In this document: positions 51,443 to 55,915 of the stretch, one piece after another
Numbering within the stretch: position 1 is the stretch's first letter
Layout of the letters: the number at the start of each line of letters is the position of its first letter
Assembly (NCBI GenBank): GCA_021604585.1
Contig: BQJG01000016.1
Span: forward strand, 1 to 55,915
DNA length: 55,915 nt
DNA from: Hyphococcus sp.
GTDB taxonomy: Bacteria > Pseudomonadota > Alphaproteobacteria > Caulobacterales > Parvularculaceae
Direction: 5' to 3'
Position numbers and translations under genes: made by a program
Notes under the pieces: generated by a model
The model's input: the letters and a program-made list of their open reading frames with translations, nothing else
Database searches by the model: none
What the model was told of the DNA's origin: nothing

Positions 51443-52072
51443 ATGGCGCCGCGCTCTTCCGCTACCGCAGCAAACATGCCGCCGCGCGCATGGCAGAGAA
51501 TGCTTTCCGGGCGCCGTCTCGATCTGCTCGATCCATCGCCCATGGATGTCGAAGTCGAAGACATCGCCCACGGCCTCGCGCGGGTCGCCCGGTGGAATGG
51601 CCAGACGAAAGGCCCCATCCCGTTCAATGTTGCGCAGCACTCGCTGATCGTTGAAAATTTCTGCGGAGAGTTGAAACCCGGCTGGCCTGCAAAATGGCGC
51701 CTCGCCGCTCTGCTCCACGATGCGCCTGAATTTGTCATTGGCGATATGATATCACCCTTCAAGGCGCAACTCGGCGGGCAGTACAAAGTCATCGAGACCC
51801 GTCTGATGCAAGCGATCCATTTGCGGTTTGGCCTGCCGGCGCATTTGCCTGAAACAGTCGAAAAGCTGATCAAGCGCGCTGACCGCGCCAGCGCCTATTT
51901 CGAAGCCGTACAACTTGCCGGCTTTGAGGTTTCCGAGGCGCGAAAATTCTTTGGCGCCGCGACAGGCGTGACGCCCTTGAGCCTCGCCGCCATGACTACA
52001 ACAGAAGCCCAAAAGGCTTATTTGAAGCGCTTTCACCAGCTTGCGGCTCAACTCAAATCCGCCACGGCATAA
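51443..52072 (+). CDS. HD-domain hydrolase, YfbR-like
   Basis: A 209-residue cytoplasmic metal-dependent phosphohydrolase. The HD signature is spread over FNVAQHSLIVENF (first His), ALLHDAPEFVIGDMISPFK (HD pair) and KLIKRADRASAYFEA (last Asp). These match the YfbR 5'-deoxynucleotidase type, though the nucleotide substrate is unproven. I use the ATG at 51443, preceded by AAGGA, rather than the longer frame. A 6-bp inverted repeat GCTCAA-N6-TTGAGC lies upstream at 51322-51339. Confidence 0.83.
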   Translation: MAPRSSATAANMPPRAWQRMLSGRRLDLLDPSPMDVEVEDIAHGLARVARWNGQTKGPIPFNVAQHSLIVENFCGELKPGWPAKWRLAALLHDAPEFVIGDMISPFKAQLGGQYKVIETRLMQAIHLRFGLPAHLPETVEKLIKRADRASAYFEAVQLAGFEVSEARKFFGAATGVTPLSLAAMTTTEAQKAYLKRFHQLAAQLKSATA

Positions 52073-52239
52073 CCACGAGATAACATTTTCGGCAGATCAA
52101 GCGAGTGTGAGCGCGCTGACGTTTTCCTGAACCCGCGAAATCTCTATCTTCTGACTGAAACTGTCGCTGGTGAGTACCGCCAGCGGCCGGAGCCTGTATA
52201 GTTAAAGCTTGGAATGCCCCGCGCGCACATATCGAAATC

Positions 52240-52731
52240 ATGCCGTTTATTGTCGTAAGTTCATTGGACGCCGCCGCCGACGCCTTTGCGCGTCATCAGC
52301 CGGGCTATGTCATCTCGATCCTCGATACAAATGATGTGACGCCCGCGCCCTTCCGCAGCTTGCCGAAAGAACGCCACCTCAGGCTTGACCAAAAGTTGAG
52401 TGAAACAGATATGGCGCCGGCGATCTTAAAAATCGCTCGCGACTGGGCGACGAGCAACGATAACATTCTCATCCACTGCCATCGCGGCGTCGCCCGTTCC
52501 ATGGCCATCGCCTATATTCTAACCTGCGTTCGCGAAGGCGGCGTTTGTGAACAGAAAATCGCCAAGCGTCTTCGCGAGGCTGCACCGCATGCCGACCCGA
52601 ATGTCTTGCTCGTTTCAGAAGCGGACGCGATCCTTGGCCGGGATGACCGGATGGTCACGGCTATCCTCGATATGTGTCCTTGCTGTTCTACGGTCGCTGC
52701 GCCCGTTGTGACCTTGCCTGTCGCCCCATAA
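52240..52731 (+). CDS. Protein tyrosine phosphatase-like protein
   Basis: A 163-residue predicted cysteine phosphatase. The active-site loop HCHRGVARS (Cys80, Arg86) fits CX5R, and an upstream aspartate in the LRLDQKLSE region could act as general acid. The C-terminal region carries a CPCC cluster (MCPCCSTVAAP), unusual for this fold. It ends 18 bp before the NadQ-like gene on the same strand, suggesting co-transcription. The physiological substrate (protein or other phosphate ester) is unknown. Confidence 0.82.
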   Translation: MPFIVVSSLDAAADAFARHQPGYVISILDTNDVTPAPFRSLPKERHLRLDQKLSETDMAPAILKIARDWATSNDNILIHCHRGVARSMAIAYILTCVREGGVCEQKIAKRLREAAPHADPNVLLVSEADAILGRDDRMVTAILDMCPCCSTVAAPVVTLPVAP

Positions 52732-52749
52732 ATCCGCCATAGACGGTGC

Positions 52750-53775
52750 ATGACCAAGGCCTCCGTCACACCACTCGTCTCGAATGTCGCCATCGCGCTC
52801 AACGCTGTCATCGCTGTGGTTGACGGCGACCGTCCGGAAGTTTTGTGCGTGCGTGCGCCGCTTGGCGGGCCTGTGCGAGACCTCGCGCTGCCCTACGGAC
52901 CGTTCGATCCGCAACGCCACCGCACTTTCGAAATTGGCCTGCGCGAATGGGTGGAGCGTCAGACAAGCGTTTCTCTCGGCTATGTGGAACAGCTTTACAC
53001 ATTTGGCGACAAGGGCCGCGAAGCGCCCGCAGCGGCGCTTGCCGGCGGCGCCGGAGAACGCGTGATATCTGTCGGTTATCTGGCCCTTGCGCCGGCGCCG
53101 GCTGAAGTGCTCGCAGCAGATGCGCTGTGGTCGGACTGGTATTCATTCTTCCCCTGGGAGGATTGGCGCGGCGGTGAGCCGCCAATCATTCGTGAGCGGA
53201 TCAGCCCGGCGCTTGATCATTGGGTGAAAAGCGCTGAAATGCGGGTAATGAGGCAGTCTCGCGCCTTACGCATCAATACCGCCTTCGGCCGCAATGGATT
53301 TGGCTGGGAGGAAGAGCGTGCACTGGACCGTTATGAAGTGATGTATGAAGCGGGCCTTGCCATCGAAGCCTGGCGCGACCGTGAGGCAGCGGGGCTTGAA
53401 TCACCCTCGGGCGTACGCCCAATATCCGGTGAATTCGGCGTTGCAATGATTTCAGACCACCGCCGCATCCTCGCCACCGCCATCGGCCGGCTGCGCGGCA
53501 AACTGAAATACCGTCCGGTGATATTTGAAATGATCGGACCTTCCTTCACCCTGCTGCAGCTCCAACGCACGGTGGAGGCGATCGTCGGGTTCGAGTTTCA
53601 CAAACAGAATTTCCGCAGAAGTGTTGAAAAGTCCGGATTTGTCGAACCGACCGGAGAAACAACCGGCGAAGGCGGCGGCCGTCCCGCAGCGCTGTTTCGC
53701 CGTGACCGCGAGGGGCTTAAGGACCGCGCCGCCTCAGGCCTTGCAATCCCCCGTCTGCGAAGAGCCGGCGAATGA
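52750..53775 (+). CDS. nadQ: NadQ-like NAD-biosynthesis regulator (NUDIX-related domain plus winged helix)
   Basis: A 341-residue protein. The N-terminal half (about 10-160) is NUDIX-like (LNAVIAVVDGDRPEVLCVRAP, REWVERQTSVSLGYVEQLYTFGD) but lacks the GX5EX7REUXEEXGU hydrolase box, so it is probably a ligand sensor. The C-terminal part (about 260-320) is a winged helix (FTLLQLQRTVEAIVGFEFHKQNFRRSVEKSGFVEPTGE) like that of NrtR/NadQ. NadQ is the known alphaproteobacterial repressor of nadABC. nadA begins 1.05 kb downstream behind a matching palindrome, which supports the call. Confidence 0.8.
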   Translation: MTKASVTPLVSNVAIALNAVIAVVDGDRPEVLCVRAPLGGPVRDLALPYGPFDPQRHRTFEIGLREWVERQTSVSLGYVEQLYTFGDKGREAPAAALAGGAGERVISVGYLALAPAPAEVLAADALWSDWYSFFPWEDWRGGEPPIIRERISPALDHWVKSAEMRVMRQSRALRINTAFGRNGFGWEEERALDRYEVMYEAGLAIEAWRDREAAGLESPSGVRPISGEFGVAMISDHRRILATAIGRLRGKLKYRPVIFEMIGPSFTLLQLQRTVEAIVGFEFHKQNFRRSVEKSGFVEPTGETTGEGGGRPAALFRRDREGLKDRAASGLAIPRLRRAGE

Positions 53776-53785
53776 TCTGCTGCAA

Positions 53786-54238
53786 TTAATTTAGTAGCGT
53801 CTTCAGATATTCGCCCAGGACTGGGTTCCAGCCTTCATCATAGTAGCCGCGCCATTGAGCCCCGTCGGACCTATTTTCCCAGCCATAATGGATCAATGTC
53901 AGCACACAGGCGTGTTCGCCTTTTTCTTTAATGACGACTTCGATTTCCGTTCGCTTTTCTGGCTCTTCAAGTATCCAGGAAAACACGACGCGATGCGGCG
54001 GCGCACAGTCGAGCACCCGGCCCCATTCACGTTCTGTGCCGGATTTGTCGATCTCAAAAATACGTCCGTCAGGCTTTGCTTCAAACACGACATTAACGGC
54101 GTTTGCACCAGACAAGGAATGTTCCGCTAAAGGCCACCAAACGTGAATGTTATTAGTGAAATGCGCGAAGGCTTTCTCGGCAGAAGCCTTAAGTTCAATT
54201 GTTTTGACGACCGGATCGATTGTAGCGGTTTTTTCCAT
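53786..54238 (-). CDS. SRPBCC / AHSA1-type START-like protein
   Basis: A 150-residue soluble protein with the Bet v1-like ligand-binding fold. It shows VKTIELKASAEKAFAHFTNNIHVWWPL at the start, RVVFSWILEEPEKRTEIEVVI in the middle, and the C-terminal helix RGYYDEGWNPVLGEYLKTLL. It follows an ArsR-family gene by 25 bp; ArsR plus SRPBCC pairs are common, with the regulator controlling both. The ligand is unknown. It converges on the NadQ-like gene. Confidence 0.87.
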   Translation of the reverse strand: MEKTATIDPVVKTIELKASAEKAFAHFTNNIHVWWPLAEHSLSGANAVNVVFEAKPDGRIFEIDKSGTEREWGRVLDCAPPHRVVFSWILEEPEKRTEIEVVIKEKGEHACVLTLIHYGWENRSDGAQWRGYYDEGWNPVLGEYLKTLLN

Positions 54239-54263
54239 CTTCAGTATCCATCTTCACGATTTG

Positions 54264-54569
54264 TCAGGCGTCTTTCGCTTCCAGCGACCGTTTATAGGCG
54301 TCAAGCGCTCCATCCCAGAACCGGTCGAAGTAATCGCGAATTTCAGCAATTCCCTCCGCATCAAGACGATAAATGCGTTTAACACCCTCACGATGTTCGG
54401 CGACCAGCCCCGCATGCTTCAATATTTTCAAATGCTGAGACACGGCCGGACGCGTCACCGGCAGCCCGGCAGCGAGATCGCCGACAGACATTGGCCCGGC
54501 CCGGAGCTTTTCAAACACCACCCGCCGGGTCGGAACCGCTAAGGCTTCAAATTTACTTCCGTTAGCCAT
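54264..54569 (-). CDS. ArsR-family transcriptional regulator
   Basis: A 101-residue winged-helix repressor with EALAVPTRRVVFEKLRAG, the recognition helix VTRPAVSQHLKILKHAGLV, and the wing EHREGVKRIYRLD. No cysteine-rich metal site is seen. The frame allows ATG starts at 54593, 54578 and 54569; I use the last, where family homology begins. No clear Shine-Dalgarno precedes any of them, so leaderless translation is possible. Two copies of GTTAG-N6-CTAAC overlap and flank the start, indicating tight autoregulation together with the SRPBCC gene. Confidence 0.85.
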   Translation of the reverse strand: MANGSKFEALAVPTRRVVFEKLRAGPMSVGDLAAGLPVTRPAVSQHLKILKHAGLVAEHREGVKRIYRLDAEGIAEIRDYFDRFWDGALDAYKRSLEAKDA

Positions 54570-54611
54570 AACTAACATAGTATCTGAAATCATTAGTTAG
54601 TCAAGGCTAAC
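54561..54611. promoter_or_regulatory. Two copies of the palindrome GTTAG-N6-CTAAC (probable ArsR operators)
   Basis: Copies lie at 54561-54576 and 54596-54611, 35 bp apart start to start. The first covers the proposed ATG of the ArsR gene. Two identical palindromes at a repressor's own promoter are typical of autoregulation. The right-hand copy is also 217 bp upstream of divergent nadA. Confidence 0.75.
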
Positions 54612-54738
54612 GTAATTTTGGCGTGCAGCAGCCAAATCCTGAGGCTTTTCCAGATGGAATCAGACGTGAATCGCAAGCGGTTCAAATCAGGCAAACCGTT
54701 GTTGACGAAGCAGGGTTTTTCACTAGGGTTCCGTCCTT

Positions 54739-54760
54739 AGCCCTTGTGGGCTGATTTTTT
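54739..54760 (+). other. Short hairpin with T-run ahead of nadA
   Basis: AGCCC-TTGT-GGGCT followed by GATTTTTT looks like a small intrinsic terminator on the plus strand. It stands just upstream of the nadA operator, and no gene on this strand ends nearby. It could end an unannotated small RNA starting in the 54600-54730 gap, or be chance. The stem is only 5 bp. Confidence 0.3.
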
Positions 54761-54768
54761 GGCCCTAT

Positions 54769-54789
54769 ATATGCTCTAGTTGAGCATAT
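54769..54789. promoter_or_regulatory. Probable NadQ operator upstream of nadA
   Basis: ATATGCTC (54769-54776), a 5-bp centre TAGTT, then GAGCATAT (54782-54789): perfect 8-bp arms. It lies 39 bp upstream of the nadA ATG, where a repressor would block transcription. The NadQ-like gene 1 kb away is the obvious candidate regulator. Confidence 0.8.
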
Positions 54790-54827
54790 TGCCTGATCTT
54801 CAGGCGGCTACTGCTGGAGGCGACAAG

Positions 54828-55915
54828 ATGCCAGATTCATCAGCACCGGTGATAACCGAAACCAGACCCGCGCCCCTCCCCTATACGGATGAGGTCAAGC
54901 GCAAGACAGATCACCTCTATCCGCGCGTCGCCAGAAAGATTCCTGAAATCGAGTGGCGCACAATGGCGCCCTATATCGCTGCGATCAACGATCTCAAGAA
55001 AGAAAAGAACGCGGTGATCCTAGCGCATAACTACATGACGCCGGAGATTTTTTACTGTGTCGGCGATTTCGCCGGCGACTCGCTGCAGCTCGCCAAGGAA
55101 GCGGCGAAGTCAGATGCGGACATCATCGTTCAGGCGGGCGTTCACTTCATGGCCGAGACGTCGAAAATTCTCTGCCCGGACAAAACCGTCCTGATCCCCG
55201 ATCCAAATGCGGGCTGCTCCCTCGCCGCCTCGCTCACCGGCGAGGATGTGCGGCTGTTAAAACAGAAATATCCCGGCGTGCCGGTGGTCACCTATGTGAA
55301 CACCACCGCCGATGTGAAAGCCGAGACCGACATCTGCTGCACTTCGTCGAATGCGGTCGAAGTTGTCGAACATGCGGCCAAGGAATTCGGCACGGATACG
55401 GTGATCTTAATCCCCGACCAGTATCTCGCGAAAAACGTCGCGGCGATGACCGACATTAAAATCGTCACCTGGGCCGGCGCTTGCGAAGTGCATGAACACT
55501 TCACCGCCGAAGACATTCGCGAAATCCGCGAGGGCAATCCGGGCGTCATTGTCCTGGCGCACCCCGAATGCCCGCCGGATGTTCTGGCCGAGGCCGATTT
55601 CGCCGGCTCGACCAGCGGCATGAGCAATTACGTGAAAGACAATCAGCCGAAAAACGTGGTGCTGATCACTGAGTGTTCGATGTCAGACAATGTGGCGCTG
55701 GAAAATCCGAATGTGGATTTCGTGCGGCCCTGCAATCTCTGCCCCTATATGAAGATGATCAGCCTGCCGAAGATTCTACGCTCGCTCCAGACCATGGAGC
55801 ATGAGGTGCTGATCGATCCCGAAATCATCGAACGCGCGCGCCGCCCCATCGAGCGGATGATGGCTCTGCCCCTGACGCGCCAGTCGATGTACAACCACCA
55901 GCGCCCGCCGGAAGT
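54828..55915 (+). CDS. nadA: Quinolinate synthase NadA (3' end cut by window edge)
   Basis: Iron-sulfur enzyme that condenses iminoaspartate with dihydroxyacetone phosphate to quinolinate in de novo NAD synthesis. About 362 residues are visible without a stop. Present are AVILAHNYMTPEIFYCVGDFAGDSLQLAKEA, the cluster/ligand region DPNAGCSLAASLT, TSSNAVEVV, the WAGACEVHEHF segment, LAHPECPPDVLAEADF, and the C-terminal RPCNLCPYMKMI cysteines. The ATG at 54828 follows TGGAGGCGAC. It is probably the first gene of a nadA-nadB-nadC set continuing beyond the window, and is preceded by the NadQ-like palindrome. Confidence 0.97.
   Translation, partial: MPDSSAPVITETRPAPLPYTDEVKRKTDHLYPRVARKIPEIEWRTMAPYIAAINDLKKEKNAVILAHNYMTPEIFYCVGDFAGDSLQLAKEAAKSDADIIVQAGVHFMAETSKILCPDKTVLIPDPNAGCSLAASLTGEDVRLLKQKYPGVPVVTYVNTTADVKAETDICCTSSNAVEVVEHAAKEFGTDTVILIPDQYLAKNVAAMTDIKIVTWAGACEVHEHFTAEDIREIREGNPGVIVLAHPECPPDVLAEADFAGSTSGMSNYVKDNQPKNVVLITECSMSDNVALENPNVDFVRPCNLCPYMKMISLPKILRSLQTMEHEVLIDPEIIERARRPIERMMALPLTRQSMYNHQRPPE

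Noticed and set aside
1..55915. CRISPR arrays, insertion sequences, prophage genes, attachment sites and tRNA or 16S/23S/5S rRNA genes
   Set aside because: I saw no regularly spaced direct repeats, transposase or integrase motifs, or tRNA/rRNA signatures; rnpB is the only structural RNA I could support.

Overview
This window is a chromosomal segment of an alphaproteobacterium. It encodes the cell-cycle response regulator CtrA, carries GANTC (CcrM-type) methylation sites in key promoters, has an alpha-type RNase P RNA, and has a MurE with the DNPR motif of meso-diaminopimelate peptidoglycan. A VPLPA-CTERM surface protein and a FliJ-like gene beside ctrA suggest the Caulobacterales / Hyphomonadaceae / Parvularculaceae neighbourhood; this placement is inference. 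I see no transposase, integrase, phage gene, CRISPR array, tRNA or 5S/16S/23S rRNA gene. Most of the window reads as ordinary vertically inherited chromosome.

Region 1 (1-12444, minus strand) is the 5' two thirds of a dcw (division and cell wall) cluster. In transcription order it runs mraZ, rsmH, ftsL, ftsI, murE, murF, mraY, murD, ftsW, murG, murC, and murC runs off the left edge. Most junctions are 4-base overlaps or zero gaps, so it looks like one translationally coupled operon making UDP-MurNAc-pentapeptide, lipid I/II and the septal synthase. Upstream of mraZ lie four TGGG boxes at exact 10-bp spacing (likely the MraZ autoregulatory site) and four GANTC sites.

Region 2 (12445-14821) holds a FliJ-like coiled-coil gene divergent from ctrA, a 511-bp control region rich in TTAA and GANTC, ctrA, a shared terminator and a HAD phosphatase. 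Region 3 (14843-20777) is mixed: a HIT-like protein, two membrane proteins, an Ada-like alkylation repair protein, a KAS/ACP pair, a YajQ-family protein and rnpB.

Region 4 (20833-27952) holds small conserved proteins, a serine hydrolase / muropeptide amidase / EamA exporter operon, a TerB-J-domain protein and an ArsR-methyltransferase fusion regulator with a perfect 18-bp operator. Region 5 (28130-33234) holds mlaA-mlaC (outer-membrane lipid transport), a DUF2306/AraC divergent pair, rpsD and the VPLPA-CTERM protein. Region 6 (33366-41154) holds a Baeyer-Villiger-type monooxygenase, malic enzyme, a queuosine-precursor transporter, a D-aminoacylase-like lipoprotein, trmJ and icd.

Region 7 (41321-51224) holds two tandem GIN-domain secreted proteins, alaS, a VOC protein, recA and an AsmA-family protein. 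Region 8 (51443-55915) holds an HD hydrolase, a tyrosine-phosphatase-like protein, a NadQ-like NAD regulator, an ArsR/SRPBCC pair with duplicated operators, and nadA (truncated by the window) preceded by a strong palindrome that is probably the NadQ operator.

No clearly unprecedented system is visible. The best leads are the promoter architectures (MraZ boxes plus GANTC cluster, NadQ-nadA, duplicated ArsR operators), the FtsI active-site KTG-to-KTA change, the metal-site-poor D-aminoacylase homologue and the GIN-domain pair.
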